A DNA stretch of 64,000 bases, taken from the NCBI RefSeq assembly GCF_016735115.1, contig NZ_JAERQJ010000003.1, positions 434,001 to 498,000 of the forward strand. The letters are read 5' to 3'. This DNA comes from Aquimarina mytili (GTDB lineage Bacteria > Bacteroidota > Bacteroidia > Flavobacteriales > Flavobacteriaceae). Shown here piece by piece: positions 1 to 9,692 of this stretch; position 1 is the first letter of the stretch, and each line of letters opens with the position of its first letter. The translations under genes and the position numbers were made by a program. Under the pieces are notes generated by a model. The model was not told the origin of the DNA. It was given only the letters and a program-made list of their open reading frames with translations, and ran no database searches.

Positions 1-2116
1 GATAATTAAGCCTTAATACATATCGCTGAAACGAAAAATTATTTTGCTGTGCAGATGCGTTAACATGCCCTATGGTAAAATTGAATTTTTTTCTTTGGTC
101 TGAACCAAAAAACAAAAACACAAAATTTTCATCAGAAAATCTCCAACGTGGCCCACCACGTAAAAATGTATTCGTAAAAATACGTGGCTTGTGTCCAAAA
201 CCTAATTCGGTCCACCAATTGTTCTTATAATTGATAAATCCGTTAAACTCATATTGAATGCGATTGTAATTTCCTTCAAAATCATAGGTAGAGAATTGCT
301 CTACAAAAATATTAGCCCTTCGATACAACTTTGTAGGTTTTAAAAACAAGTATCGCGCATTAACAAATTGTCGTATTTCGTCTGCCTGCCGTAAAAAACC
401 AACATCATTCAATTCAAGTTCGGGAGATCGCCAAAAGACCCCTGCATTATAACGCCAGTTTCCACCACCTGATCGTCCCCCTACCAGTTTACCACCGGTT
501 CCGGTAAGTGAAGTTCGATTGGGATCTACGGATACATGATCTGCATCTACACGTTGAAAAAGGTGAGTAAGCTCATTCTGGGTTTCTTCTATAGCCTCTT
601 TAGAACCTTCTACATGACTTGTTACTATATTTCCTTCAATAAAATATTTTCTGTTTTTCCAATTATGTCTAAAATCCAACCCTCCAGTATAAGCTGATTT
701 TCGTAGAATATTTAGGTTGTTTTCTCTTGTCCCTACTAGTTCAGATGTTTGATCTGTATTTGGGTTTTCTTCATCAATTTCAAAGGGATCTCCCAAACTA
801 CGATTGGTTGATGTAAAAATTCCACCGATATATGTATTTCGTTCGTTGAAATCTTTTTGGATTCTACCTACAAAATAATTTGTAAGGGGTTCTACGACAG
901 CTTCTCGTCGATTTCCATTTTCATCTTCAATTTTAGCAATTTCTCGCTCTGTAACACTTTCTAACACCCCTATTGACCATCCGTTTTTGGTTTTTCCACT
1001 AAACTTAGCTGCACCCAACATAGTAGTATTAGTAGGACTATCAACAAATTCTCCATCTAATTCAGTAAAAGACCCTTGTGGATTTCTACCAATTCTTCGA
1101 GAATAGAATACATTATCAAATCCATTAGCAAATCGGTAATCAAATATATTCTTGTTTTCTACAAAAAAGGGCCTCTGTTCTCTAAAGAAAATCTGAAATC
1201 CATCTAAGGCTATTGCAGCAGGATCAGCTTCAACTTGTCCAAAATCCGGATTTACGGTTAAATCCAGCGTTAAATCATTCGTAACACCAATTTTAGCATC
1301 CAAACCACCATTCAGTTTAAAATCTTGACCATCTCTAAAAGGGTTCCCTTCTTCTTCAGGATATGTATCTAACTGCGTAACAGCAAAGGGCTGGATTTCC
1401 AATTGTTTCTGCGGTTCAATATCAATCAATCCGTGCAATTCGCCAAACTCACTTACAAAACCGGGGGCATCAGCTGGTATACGTTGCCATCCAGAACGCT
1501 CATCTTTTCTAAAAATAAGTCGTGTTACTTGAAATCCCCAAATTTGCTCTTTATCGTTACCAAATTTCAACTGGCTTAGAGGAATTTTAACTTCGGCCGT
1601 CCACCCTTCTGCATCTATTTTTGAAGCTGCATACCAAATTGGGTTCCAACTTTCGTCCCAATTATCGCCATTTTGACTCACAAACTCATCTCCTTTTACT
1701 CCTGCAGCTGTTATGGTAAATGAAAAAGCAGTTCTCTTATCATGATAGGTGTCTAATATAATCGTGATTCTATCTCCAGCAAAACCATCTCTTCTCGATA
1801 ATCTTTTTTCAATCTTGCTTGGCTCTTTATCATAACACCGATATGCTACATATAAATATTTCTGATCATATAGAATTTTGAATTTGGTTTGTTGATCAGG
1901 AGGTGTATTTTCATCAGGTTGGCTTTCAATAAAATCTCCGGTCCATTCTGCAATATCCCAACTCGAATCATCAATAATTCCATCGATATTAGGCGCTTCA
2001 TTATTGTTAAGTGGTTTAGTAGTGTATATTCTTTTTGTGACAACTTTTGTGGAATCTTGTGCAATACTAAAAATAGGAAATAGAAAAAGTACCAAAAAAT
2101 GGTGCAAATACTTCAT
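1..2116 (-). CDS. DUF5916 family outer-membrane protein with CBM9-like N-domain (partial, C-terminus off the window)
   Basis: Reading right to left from ATG at 2116, the frame stays open to base 1, giving 705 residues with no stop, so the C-terminus lies outside the window. Residues 1-19 (MKYLHHFLVLFLFPIFSIA, then Q) are a signal peptide. Residues 35-200 resemble the CBM9-like domain of DUF5916 proteins: an N-terminal 'IDGIIDDSSWD' motif, then 'LYDQKYLYVAYRCYD' and 'EVKIPLSQLKFG'. From about residue 240 ('KIGVTNDLTLDLTVNPDFGQVEADP') the sequence is beta-rich with alternating aromatic residues, as in an outer-membrane barrel. The family is common in Bacteroidota; its substrate is unknown, though a carbohydrate or peptide-related role is often assumed. 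It is divergent from rplM. The family call is firm, the function is not. Confidence 0.85.
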   Translation of the reverse strand, partial: MKYLHHFLVLFLFPIFSIAQDSTKVVTKRIYTTKPLNNNEAPNIDGIIDDSSWDIAEWTGDFIESQPDENTPPDQQTKFKILYDQKYLYVAYRCYDKEPSKIEKRLSRRDGFAGDRITIILDTYHDKRTAFSFTITAAGVKGDEFVSQNGDNWDESWNPIWYAASKIDAEGWTAEVKIPLSQLKFGNDKEQIWGFQVTRLIFRKDERSGWQRIPADAPGFVSEFGELHGLIDIEPQKQLEIQPFAVTQLDTYPEEEGNPFRDGQDFKLNGGLDAKIGVTNDLTLDLTVNPDFGQVEADPAAIALDGFQIFFREQRPFFVENKNIFDYRFANGFDNVFYSRRIGRNPQGSFTELDGEFVDSPTNTTMLGAAKFSGKTKNGWSIGVLESVTEREIAKIEDENGNRREAVVEPLTNYFVGRIQKDFNERNTYIGGIFTSTNRSLGDPFEIDEENPNTDQTSELVGTRENNLNILRKSAYTGGLDFRHNWKNRKYFIEGNIVTSHVEGSKEAIEETQNELTHLFQRVDADHVSVDPNRTSLTGTGGKLVGGRSGGGNWRYNAGVFWRSPELELNDVGFLRQADEIRQFVNARYLFLKPTKLYRRANIFVEQFSTYDFEGNYNRIQYEFNGFINYKNNWWTELGFGHKPRIFTNTFLRGGPRWRFSDENFVFLFFGSDQRKKFNFTIGHVNASAQQNNFSFQRYVLRLNY

Positions 2117-2313
2117 GATAATTATTACGTTTGATGATTGACTTAACTAAGATGACAGAAAATATTATGTTTTGTCACACTTACCCTTATTTTTTAGTAA
2201 AAAATTAACAGGAAATAAAGGTTAAAGCATATAAAATAAACAAATATCCCTTACTAATATTAATCTATCTGAAAACCAATACATCATAGATTAAAAATAA
2301 TATCAACTGCTGT

Positions 2314-2343
2314 TTGCTATATAAATATATAATTGTACATTTG
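2314..2343 (+). promoter_or_regulatory. Bacteroidota-type promoter of rplM-rpsI
   Basis: TTG (2314-2316) and TACATTTG (2336-2343) are separated by 19 nt. This matches the Bacteroidota consensus TTG-N17-23-TAnnTTTG used by the primary sigma factor. It lies 53 nt upstream of the rplM start, so the leader is short. Confidence 0.75.
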
Positions 2344-2395
2344 CACCCCTATTTTATATAGGAAAAGGAATGTTTAATAAGTAAAATTAATTAGT

Positions 2396-2851
2396 GTGGA
2401 CACATTAAGTTACAAAACAGTATCTGCAAACAAAGGGACCGTTACAAAAGAATGGTTGCATGTAGATGCTGAAGGACAGACTCTAGGTCGTCTTTCTTCT
2501 GTAGTAGCTATACTACTTAGAGGTAAGCACAAGCCTAGCTTTACCCCACACGTTGATTGCGGTGATAATGTTATCATTACAAATGCCGAAAAAATCAACT
2601 TAACAGGAAAAAAGTGGACAGATAAATCGTATATCCGTCACACAGGTTATCCTGGAGGGCAAAGAAGTCTTACTGCTCAGGAATTGTATGACAAAAATCC
2701 AGAGCGTTTAATCGAAAAAGCGGTAAAAGGAATGTTACCTAAAAACAAATTAGGAGCAGATTTATTCCGTAATTTAAAGGTTTATGCAGGAGCAGAACAC
2801 AATCAAGATGCTCAAAAACCTAAAACTGTTAACTTAAACGAATTTAAGTAA
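2396..2851 (+). CDS. rplM: 50S ribosomal protein L13
   Basis: Large-subunit ribosomal protein L13, 151 residues, full length. It is recognised from '[17 protein letters not shown]', '[20 protein letters not shown]' and 'GMLPKNKLG', all hallmarks of L13. The start is GTG: an in-frame TAA sits at 2378-2380, no ATG lies between it and the homologous N-terminus (MDTLSYKT, as in other flavobacterial L13), and translation of the family N-terminus begins exactly at 2396. The stop overlaps the start of rpsI by one base (TAATG), the usual L13-S9 translational coupling. It is expressed from the promoter at 2314-2343. Confidence 0.98.
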   Translation: MDTLSYKTVSANKGTVTKEWLHVDAEGQTLGRLSSVVAILLRGKHKPSFTPHVDCGDNVIITNAEKINLTGKKWTDKSYIRHTGYPGGQRSLTAQELYDKNPERLIEKAVKGMLPKNKLGADLFRNLKVYAGAEHNQDAQKPKTVNLNEFK

Positions 2852-3237
2852 TGGAAGTTATTCACAAAATTGGTCGTAGAAAAACGGCTGTAGCTAGAGT
2901 TTATCTTAAAGATGGTTCTGGAAAAATTACGGTTAATAAAAAAGACCTTAATGACTACTTTACCACTGGAACTTTACAATACAAAGTAAATCAGCCTTTA
3001 ACTTTAACTAGTAATGAGGATAAATACGATGTAAACGTAAATGTATATGGTGGAGGAATCACTGGTCAGGCAGAAGCTGTACGTTTAGCTATATCAAGAG
3101 CGGTATGCGAGTTAGACGAAGAAAACAGATCTATCCTTAAACCAGAAGGTTTATTGACCAGAGATCCAAGAATGGTAGAGCGTAAAAAATTCGGTCAGAA
3201 GAAAGCTCGTAAGAAATTCCAGTTCTCTAAACGTTAA
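2851..3237 (+). CDS. rpsI: 30S ribosomal protein S9
   Basis: Small-subunit protein S9, 128 residues. It starts '[19 protein letters not shown]', includes 'VYGGGITGQAEAVRLAISRA', and ends in the basic tail KKARKKFQFSKR that reaches the P-site tRNA in ribosomes. Its ATG overlaps the rplM stop by one base, so the two proteins are made from one message. Length and both termini are normal for the family. Confidence 0.98.
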   Translation: MEVIHKIGRRKTAVARVYLKDGSGKITVNKKDLNDYFTTGTLQYKVNQPLTLTSNEDKYDVNVNVYGGGITGQAEAVRLAISRAVCELDEENRSILKPEGLLTRDPRMVERKKFGQKKARKKFQFSKR

Positions 3238-3364
3238 TTTATTAAAACAGTATTTGTTGTTACCTCATATTGAGGGGTTAGTTTAGCATCTAAATGCGCA
3301 AGGCCATACTAAATAGTAGCCACTTGAGCATTGCTAATTCAACAGAACGTAAACTATTACAAAA

Positions 3365-4153
3365 ATGGCAAACAATATCGAAGTAAAAGAATTGCTTGAT
3401 GCAGGTGTACACTTTGGACACCTTACAAGAAGATGGGATCCAAATATGGCACCATATATTTATATGGAGCGTAATGGTATTCACATCATTAACCTATATA
3501 AAACAGCTGCAAAAATCGACGAAGCTAGTGAAGCTTTAAGAAAAATCGCAGCGTCCGGCAGAAAAATTCTTTTTGTTGCAACTAAGAAACAAGCTAAAGA
3601 AATCGTTGCTGAAAAAGCAGGTAAAGCAAACCAACCGTACATCACAGAAAGATGGCCTGGTGGTATGTTAACCAACTTTGTTACTATTCGTAAAGCTGTT
3701 AAGAAAATGGCCGCTATCGATAGAATGAAGAAAGACGGTACTTTCAACACATTATCTAAAAAAGAACGCTTGCAAGTAGATCGTTTGAGAGCTAAGTTAG
3801 AAAAGAACCTTGGTTCTATTTCTGATATGACTCGTCTACCAGGAGCATTATTTGTTGTAGATATTACTCGTGAGCACATCGCAGTAAAAGAAGCTCAGAA
3901 ATTAAACATTCCTATTTTCGCAATGGTTGATACAAACTCTGACCCACGTCAGGTAGATTATGTAATCCCTGCGAATGATGATGCTTCTAAATCAATCGAC
4001 AAAGTAATGACATTTGTTAGCGACGCTATCATTGATGGTTTAAGTGAAAGAAAAGCTGCAAAAGATGCTCCTAAGAAAGATGCCCCTAAAAAAGCAGAAG
4101 CAAAAGTTGAAGAGCCTGTTGTAACTGAAGCTGCAAAGCAAGAAGAAGAATAA
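3365..4153 (+). CDS. rpsB: 30S ribosomal protein S2
   Basis: Small-subunit protein S2, 262 residues. The N-terminus 'VKELLDAGVHFGHLTRRWDPNM' and the later 'TERWPGGMLTNF' and 'PGALFVVDITREHIAVKEA' are diagnostic. After the globular domain (to about residue 228) there is a low-complexity Lys/Ala/Pro/Glu tail containing two DAPKK units, longer than in enterobacterial S2 but common in Bacteroidota. It sits in front of tsf in the classic rpsB-tsf order, with a 174-nt gap that contains a hairpin and a separate -7 box, so tsf can be transcribed both with rpsB and alone. Confidence 0.98.
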   Translation: MANNIEVKELLDAGVHFGHLTRRWDPNMAPYIYMERNGIHIINLYKTAAKIDEASEALRKIAASGRKILFVATKKQAKEIVAEKAGKANQPYITERWPGGMLTNFVTIRKAVKKMAAIDRMKKDGTFNTLSKKERLQVDRLRAKLEKNLGSISDMTRLPGALFVVDITREHIAVKEAQKLNIPIFAMVDTNSDPRQVDYVIPANDDASKSIDKVMTFVSDAIIDGLSERKAAKDAPKKDAPKKAEAKVEEPVVTEAAKQEEE

Positions 4154-4184
4154 ACAGATTGGCCGTTTAACAATCTTTTAAAGA

Positions 4185-4221
4185 TTAAGGTATCTTATTG
4201 ATCCCGTATCAAAAACCTTAA
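4185..4221 (+). promoter_or_regulatory. Two-tier hairpin between rpsB and tsf
   Basis: Outer arms TTAAGGT (4185-4191) and ACCTTAA (4215-4221) pair, and inside them TTGAT (4198-4202) pairs with ATCAA (4208-4212). No T-run follows, so it is more likely an attenuator or processing site than a strong intrinsic terminator. Confidence 0.45.
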
Positions 4222-4255
4222 CTTTAACATAAAACTGATGAGTCGTTTGGTTCTT

Positions 4256-4263
4256 TACTTTTG
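4256..4263 (+). promoter_or_regulatory. -7 box of a tsf promoter
   Basis: TACTTTTG matches TAnnTTTG and lies 64 nt before the tsf ATG. No TTG lies at the expected upstream distance, so this may be a weak or modified promoter. Confidence 0.5.
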
Positions 4264-4327
4264 CAGTATAAACTAAACGACTTGTCTTTTTAAAGAAACA
4301 CATTACACACATTAAATATTTAAAGAT

Positions 4328-5293
4328 ATGGCAAAGATTACAGCCGCAGAAGTAAATAAATTAAGAAAAGCAACAGGTGCCGGTATGATGGATTGCAAAA
4401 AAGCACTTGTAGAAGCTGAAGGAGATTTTGACAAAGCAATAGACGTATTACGTAAAAAAGGTCAAAAAGTAGCAGCTAAGAGAGCAGACCGTGAGTCTTC
4501 AGAAGGAGCAGCGATTGCTAAAATAAACGCAGACAATACCGCTGGTGTGTCTATCGTTCTAGGTTGTGAAACAGATTTCGTTGGAAAAAACGAAAGTTTT
4601 GTTTCTTTAGCTAATGAACTAGCAGAACTTGCATTAAATTATGCATCTAAAGAAGAATTTTTAGCTGCTGATTTTGGAGGAATGACTGTTGCTGAAAAAC
4701 TAGTAGAGCAAACTGGTGTAATCGGAGAAAAATTAGAAATCAATGCATTTTCTAAGCTAGAAGCTCCTTATGTTGGTTCATACGTTCATATCAACAAAAT
4801 CGCTGCATTAGTAGGATTATCTAGCAAAGTTGACAAAGCAGATGTATTAGCAAAAGATTTAGCAATGCAGATCGCTTCTATGGGAGCAACAACTCTTTCT
4901 TATAAAGATTTTGATCCAGCTTATGTTGCTTCAGAAACAGAAGCAAGAATTGCTGTAATCGAAAAAGACAATGAAGAATTAGAGCGTTTAGGTAAAACAC
5001 TTAAAAACGTACCTAAATACATTTCTATGTCTCAGTTAACTCCTGAGGTTTTAGCCAAAGCTGAAGAAGACGCAAAAGCAGAATTAAAAGCTGAAGGAAA
5101 GCCAGAACAAATATGGGATAGAATTCTTCCAGGTAAAATGGAACGTTTTATTTCAGATAATACAACTCTTGACAAAGAACAATGTTTATTGGATCAGAAC
5201 TTCATCAAAGATGAAAAAATTAATGTTGCCAAATATGTTGAATCTTACGGAGATGTTAATGTAACTGCTTTCGAAAGAGTAACATTAGGATAA
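4328..5293 (+). CDS. tsf: Elongation factor Ts
   Basis: Guanine-nucleotide exchange factor for EF-Tu, 321 residues. The UBA-like N-domain carries 'LRKATGAGMMDCKKALVEAEGDF' (about residues 12-34), and the core has 'VLGCETDFVGKNESF', the strand and loop that contact EF-Tu. The length is slightly above the E. coli protein (283), as usual for Bacteroidota, through an extended middle and C-terminal core domain. A strong intrinsic terminator follows 47 nt after the stop, closing the ribosomal-protein/tsf unit. Confidence 0.98.
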   Translation: MAKITAAEVNKLRKATGAGMMDCKKALVEAEGDFDKAIDVLRKKGQKVAAKRADRESSEGAAIAKINADNTAGVSIVLGCETDFVGKNESFVSLANELAELALNYASKEEFLAADFGGMTVAEKLVEQTGVIGEKLEINAFSKLEAPYVGSYVHINKIAALVGLSSKVDKADVLAKDLAMQIASMGATTLSYKDFDPAYVASETEARIAVIEKDNEELERLGKTLKNVPKYISMSQLTPEVLAKAEEDAKAELKAEGKPEQIWDRILPGKMERFISDNTTLDKEQCLLDQNFIKDEKINVAKYVESYGDVNVTAFERVTLG

Positions 5294-5340
5294 CCCTATT
5301 GTAATCTAAGTATATTCGCTTATTAAAGGCGAAAAATCAA

Positions 5341-5373
5341 AAACCGCTTCTGGATCACCAGAAGCGGTTTTTT
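5341..5373 (+). terminator. Intrinsic terminator after tsf
   Basis: Perfect 13-bp stem: AAACCGCTTCTGG (5341-5353), loop ATCA, then CCAGAAGCGGTTT (5358-5370), running into a T-run. Among the clearest terminators in the window. Confidence 0.92.
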
Positions 5374-5700
5374 CTTCTTCATTTTTCAAAATATTCTTTG
5401 ATCAACTTATAACGTCATAAAACCTTAAATCCCTATAAGGTTTTACCCCCAAAATAAAGACTAACTCCCCAATTAGCCTACACAAAACGTTAAAATATGG
5501 TTTCAAATCATATTTATCATCCCCCTCATTTTTTTTGTTTTCCCTGTGGCAAACCTATGACATATTTCAAAGCCAATCAATACTTTGGTCAGGGGAAAAG
5601 GACCCTTTTTTATAGGGGCGTTTTATGTTAGAAAACACTTGTAAAAGCTCAAAACTTTCACCTTTATATTCTAAAGTATTTTCTAAATTAAGAATATCAT
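5374..5700. other. Intergenic region tsf-pyrH, no gene seen
   Basis: About 330 nt without a plausible coding frame. It holds T/A-rich DNA and a G/C-tract segment at 5583-5625 in which GGGG, ACCC plus a T-run, and GGGG alternate and could form weak alternative hairpins. Nothing here resembles a known riboswitch or small RNA by eye. Confidence 0.5.
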
Positions 5701-5708
5701 TATATTTG
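5701..5708 (+). promoter_or_regulatory. -7 box of pyrH promoter
   Basis: TATATTTG matches TAnnTTTG and is followed by GCACC, a common context at flavobacterial start sites. It is 21 nt before the pyrH ATG. The upstream -33 TTG is degenerate. Confidence 0.6.
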
Positions 5709-5728
5709 CACCACAGTAACACCTTACA

Positions 5729-6436
5729 ATGAAATACAAAAGAATATTACTAAAATTATCAGGAGAAGCCTTAATGGGCGAACGTCAATATGGTATAGAC
5801 CCTAAAAGACTGGCCGAATACGCTTATGAAATCAAACAAATAACTGATAAAGGTGTACAGGTTGCCATCGTAATCGGTGGAGGTAATATTTTTAGAGGCG
5901 TAGCAGGAGCCAGTAAAGGAATGGATCGGGTACAAGCAGATCATATGGGGATGCTGGCAACCGTTATTAATGGTTTAGCATTGCAAAGTGCTCTCGAAGA
6001 TGCCGAAATCCCAACCAGATTACAATCTGCTGTAAAAATCAACGAAGTTGCCGAACCTTTTATACGCAGAAGAGCCATGCGACATTTGGAAAAAGGTAGA
6101 GTTGTCATTTTTGGTGGAGGTACCGGAAATCCATATTTCACTACCGATTCTGCGGCTGTGCTTAGAGCCATAGAGATTAATGCAGATGTCATCCTTAAAG
6201 GAACCAGAGTTGATGGTATTTACACCTCGGATCCAGAAAAAAATGCAGATGCCACAAAATTTGATTTCATATCATTTGATGATGTTTTGAGAAAAGGCCT
6301 AAAAGTAATGGACACCACAGCATTTACATTAAGTCAGGAAAATGAATTACCAATAATAGTTTTTGACATGAATAAAGCTGGAAACCTCCTCAAAGTAGTT
6401 TCCGGGGAGTCTATTGGTACACAAGTAAACCTATAA
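5729..6436 (+). CDS. pyrH: UMP kinase
   Basis: Amino-acid-kinase-fold UMP kinase, which converts UMP and ATP to UDP and ADP in pyrimidine nucleotide synthesis; 235 residues, full length. Visible motifs are '[11 protein letters not shown]' (7-17), the glycine-rich '[10 protein letters not shown]' near residue 50, '[14 protein letters not shown]' near 130-144, and '[14 protein letters not shown]'. Bacterial PyrH is hexameric, GTP-activated and UTP-inhibited; this is family knowledge. It is followed by frr after 74 nt with no terminator between, the conserved pyrH-frr pair. Confidence 0.98.
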   Translation: MKYKRILLKLSGEALMGERQYGIDPKRLAEYAYEIKQITDKGVQVAIVIGGGNIFRGVAGASKGMDRVQADHMGMLATVINGLALQSALEDAEIPTRLQSAVKINEVAEPFIRRRAMRHLEKGRVVIFGGGTGNPYFTTDSAAVLRAIEINADVILKGTRVDGIYTSDPEKNADATKFDFISFDDVLRKGLKVMDTTAFTLSQENELPIIVFDMNKAGNLLKVVSGESIGTQVNL

Positions 6437-6510
6437 TTATACTAAATTTGTCCTGTCGGTTTAAAACTGGCATAGACTTTTCATACAGTCAAAAGAAAAA
6501 GAAGTAAACA

Positions 6511-7074
6511 ATGAATGAAGAAATAGATTTTATTCTAGATTCAACTAAGGAATCTATGCAGGCTGCCATTGTGCATTTAGAAAAGAAGCTACTTAATATT
6601 AGAGCCGGTAAAGCATCACCCGCAATGCTTGGGAGTGTAATGGTTGAGTATTATGGTACACAAACACCTTTAAATCAAGTTGGAAACGTGACCACACCTG
6701 ATGCCAGAACGATTACCATACAACCCTTCGAAAAATCTTTAATTCCTGAAATTGAAAAAGGAATTCAGATAGCGAACCTTGGCTTCAACCCGATGAATAA
6801 TGGTGAAAGTGTTATCATCAATGTCCCTCCTCTTACTGAAGAGCGTCGTAAAGATCTTGTAAAACAAGCAAAAGCTGAAGCGGAAGATTCAAAAGTTGGT
6901 GTAAGAAATGATCGTAAAAACGCCAACAATGAAATTAAAAAACTTGAAAAAGAAGGACTTTCAGAAGATTTGGCAAAAAACACAGAAGTTGATATCCAAG
7001 AACTGACTGATAGCTTTATTAAAAAGATAGATGAAATGCTTTCTAGCAAAGAAAAAGAAATCATGACGGTTTAA
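6511..7074 (+). CDS. frr: Ribosome recycling factor
   Basis: Splits the post-termination ribosome together with EF-G; 187 residues. Typical sequence: 'LNIRAGKASPAMLGSVMVEYYG', 'PLNQVGNVTTPDARTITIQPF' and 'PPLTEERRKDLVKQAK'. The helical-bundle domain and the inserted beta domain are both complete. It is the second gene of the pyrH-frr unit, which ends at the intrinsic terminator at 7100-7132. Confidence 0.98.
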   Translation: MNEEIDFILDSTKESMQAAIVHLEKKLLNIRAGKASPAMLGSVMVEYYGTQTPLNQVGNVTTPDARTITIQPFEKSLIPEIEKGIQIANLGFNPMNNGESVIINVPPLTEERRKDLVKQAKAEAEDSKVGVRNDRKNANNEIKKLEKEGLSEDLAKNTEVDIQELTDSFIKKIDEMLSSKEKEIMTV

Positions 7075-7099
7075 CATTTTAAATACATACTAATTATAC

Positions 7100-7134
7100 A
7101 AAAAAGCGTTTTCTTATTGGAAACGCTTTTTTGT
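7100..7134 (+). terminator. Intrinsic terminator after frr
   Basis: A 12-bp stem AAAAAAGCGTTT (7100-7111) / AAACGCTTTTTT (7121-7132) with a 9-nt loop. The right arm itself supplies the T-run. The arms are symmetric, so it could also work on the other strand. Confidence 0.88.
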
Positions 7135-7164
7135 ATATTCGTTCTTTTGAACCACGTCTTTATA

Positions 7165-9603
7165 ATGCGAAACAAATTATTTTGTTTATTATTTTTTACT
7201 CACTTCATCTTAATAGCACAAGTAAGCATTAAAGGCACTGTGACTGATGCCAGTTCTAGTCAACCCCTTCCCTTTGCTACAGTAAAAACCGGAACAGAAT
7301 CATATGCCATGACCTCTGTTAATGGCGAATTTGTAATACGATGTAAAAATTATCCTGTTAATCTTACCGTAAGTTTTCTAGGGTACCAAACAAAAAATAT
7401 CCAGATTCCTTCTAAGAGCACCGGGAAAATAGAAATAAAACTTCTTCCAAAAGAAGAAAGCTTATCTGCTGTAAATCTTGATATCACCGAAAATGTAGCT
7501 TCTAAAATAATCAAAGAAGCTATTCGAAGAAAACGCCAAAATAATCCAAAAAAAGCACTAAACAGCTATAGCTACAAAAGTTATAATAAATTAAAAATCA
7601 CAAAAGACAATCAGGCAAAATTAGACACAAGAGACACTACAAAAATAGATATGCAACGTCTATTTAATGAAGCACACTCTTTTTTATCAGAAAAAATAAG
7701 CCTTCATCAATTTAGAAAAGGTATTGATGAAAAAGAAACTGTTTTGGCCACTCGAATGACGGGTTTTAAAGAACCTATTTACAATATTTTAGGCATCAAA
7801 ATACAATCCAACTCTCTTTATGAAGATGATTATACCATTTTTAACAATAAATATATAGGGCCATTATCTAATAGGGCACTCAGAAATTATTATTATAAAA
7901 TCCTTGGCACTACTCGAGCCAAAAAACCAGCTTTCATCATACTTTTCCAACCTCGAAAATCCAAAAAATTTGCAAGCCTAGAAGGAATATTGTATTTGGA
8001 CATAAAGACCTTACAAATACAAAACGCAATTATTGAACTACGCGGAGAACTTAATGTAATGGCTACGCATAATTTTGAGTACTTCTCAGAACAAGAAAAT
8101 TGGTTTCCCATAAGTCAGGAAATTACCATTCGACCAGGTGATGGCAGACAAAAAGTTAGCCTTTTTGGGGGGCAAATATCGATTGGAAGAGTTGGTAACT
8201 CTAAAAAAGATACGATCAACAATGATTTTTTAGTCTCTAAAACCGACTTATTTGATATTAAACTGAACACTCCACAAGATATAAAGCAAGGAGATGCTTC
8301 AATTAAAATTGCTCCAGAGGCTAATGACAGATCAGAAGTATATTGGAACCAGTATCGCACCAGCACAATCACTGAAAAAGATTCGAATTCGTTTCCTGTT
8401 GTAGACAGTATAGTAAAAGCGCAAAATATAGAGCGAAAAATTGATGTAATACAAAGTTTCAATATAGGATACTACCCGGTTGGGTTCTTTAATTTTGATC
8501 TTACATACCCTATAAAATATAATAACTTCGAAGGTCTTCGTTTGGGTCTAGGTGGGTTAACAAATGCTAAGTTTTCTAAACGATTTAGGTTAGAAGGCTA
8601 TTTAGTGTATGGTTTTAGAGACTCTAAATCAAAGTTTGGGATTGGTGGCGGTATGCTCATTAACAAAAATTCGGGTTCTTGGCTCAATGTTAATTATACT
8701 GATGACATTAGAGAAGTTGGAAGCTTTCTTTATCTTACCGACAGAAGAGTATATTCTCTTTTCGAACCCCGTTTAGTGAATATTGATTTCTATTACAAGC
8801 ACAGAACTTGGAGTAGTAGCATCCAGCATCAGATTTCGCCTAAATTTCTTTCAGAAGCGCAATTTTCGGTAAGCAATATTAATCAAACAAAAGGCTATCA
8901 ATACCTGAATGACGGCGCCTTATTTTCGGCATACAAAACTGTTGAATCTACAATAGCATTGCGTTGGAGTCCCTTTAGCAAATTTCTTCAAACCCCAAAA
9001 GGAATGAAAGAAATACATGAGGGCTATCCAAAAATTAGTGCGCAATATACACAAGGATTTAAAGGAGTCTTTGATGGAAGTTTTGACTATAGCAAAATAG
9101 GCATTAAAGCAGAATATGTTATAAATCGCATCAATCAATCTCGCACAAGTTTTTTACTTGAAGCAAATGTTGCAACTGGAGATGTCCCACTTACCCATTT
9201 ATATCATGCCTACCCAAATGCTCCTACAAAAGAAACTGTCTTACAAAGGTTTTCTGTTGCTGGTAGAAGAACGTTTGAAACCATGTTTTTTGGTGAGTTT
9301 TTTAGTGACAGACTGGCAACTTTACAATTAAAACATAGTATAAAGCCTTTTAGAGTGGTCAACTGGCTTAATCCAGAATTAGTTTTCATTACCCGATATG
9401 CCATAGGCGATGTAGATAACATTCAAAATCATCAAGGCGTCGATTTTGGATCTCTACAACAGCTTTATCAAGAATCAGGATTTGAAATTAATAAGTTATT
9501 TGCAGGCTTCGGTTTAAGTTTTGCATATCGCTATGGAGCCTACCATTTGCCAAGATTTGAAGACAATATTTCATTCAAGTTTACTTTCTATTTGAAGCTT
9601 TAA
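7165..9603 (+). CDS. DUF5686 outer-membrane protein with carboxypeptidase-regulatory-like domain
   Basis: 812 residues from ATG at 7165. An upstream in-frame ATG at 7117 lies inside the frr terminator and would place 16 extra residues before an evident signal peptide (MRNKLFCLLFFTHFILIAQ), so 7165 is preferred. Residues 20-110 form a carboxypeptidase-regulatory-like beta-sandwich ('ISIKGTVTDASSSQPLPFATV'-type opening, 'FLGYQTK'). The middle matches the DUF5686 pattern ('SYKSYNKL', 'ETVLATRMTGFKEPIYN'), and the last 350 residues are an outer-membrane barrel ending in an aromatic 'FKFTFYLKL'. The family is widespread in Bacteroidota and not functionally defined. The gene probably forms its own transcription unit. 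Confidence 0.85.
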   Translation: MRNKLFCLLFFTHFILIAQVSIKGTVTDASSSQPLPFATVKTGTESYAMTSVNGEFVIRCKNYPVNLTVSFLGYQTKNIQIPSKSTGKIEIKLLPKEESLSAVNLDITENVASKIIKEAIRRKRQNNPKKALNSYSYKSYNKLKITKDNQAKLDTRDTTKIDMQRLFNEAHSFLSEKISLHQFRKGIDEKETVLATRMTGFKEPIYNILGIKIQSNSLYEDDYTIFNNKYIGPLSNRALRNYYYKILGTTRAKKPAFIILFQPRKSKKFASLEGILYLDIKTLQIQNAIIELRGELNVMATHNFEYFSEQENWFPISQEITIRPGDGRQKVSLFGGQISIGRVGNSKKDTINNDFLVSKTDLFDIKLNTPQDIKQGDASIKIAPEANDRSEVYWNQYRTSTITEKDSNSFPVVDSIVKAQNIERKIDVIQSFNIGYYPVGFFNFDLTYPIKYNNFEGLRLGLGGLTNAKFSKRFRLEGYLVYGFRDSKSKFGIGGGMLINKNSGSWLNVNYTDDIREVGSFLYLTDRRVYSLFEPRLVNIDFYYKHRTWSSSIQHQISPKFLSEAQFSVSNINQTKGYQYLNDGALFSAYKTVESTIALRWSPFSKFLQTPKGMKEIHEGYPKISAQYTQGFKGVFDGSFDYSKIGIKAEYVINRINQSRTSFLLEANVATGDVPLTHLYHAYPNAPTKETVLQRFSVAGRRTFETMFFGEFFSDRLATLQLKHSIKPFRVVNWLNPELVFITRYAIGDVDNIQNHQGVDFGSLQQLYQESGFEINKLFAGFGLSFAYRYGAYHLPRFEDNISFKFTFYLKL

Positions 9604-9667
9604 ATTCTACGCGAAAAACAAATAATTTTCTTTCTTAAAATTCATAAATAATAATCCTTCAAATCCT

Positions 9668-9675
9668 TACATTTG
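9668..9675 (+). promoter_or_regulatory. -7 box upstream of the MMPL transporter
   Basis: TACATTTG fits TAnnTTTG and is followed by GCA; it lies 17 nt before the ATG, so the leader is very short. No clear -33 TTG. Confidence 0.55.
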
Positions 9676-9692
9676 CATCAGGAAAAAAAAGA

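Noticed and set aside
7117..7164. Upstream ATG for the DUF5686 gene
   Set aside because: It falls in the frr terminator and adds 16 residues before a complete signal peptide; ATG 7165 is the better start.
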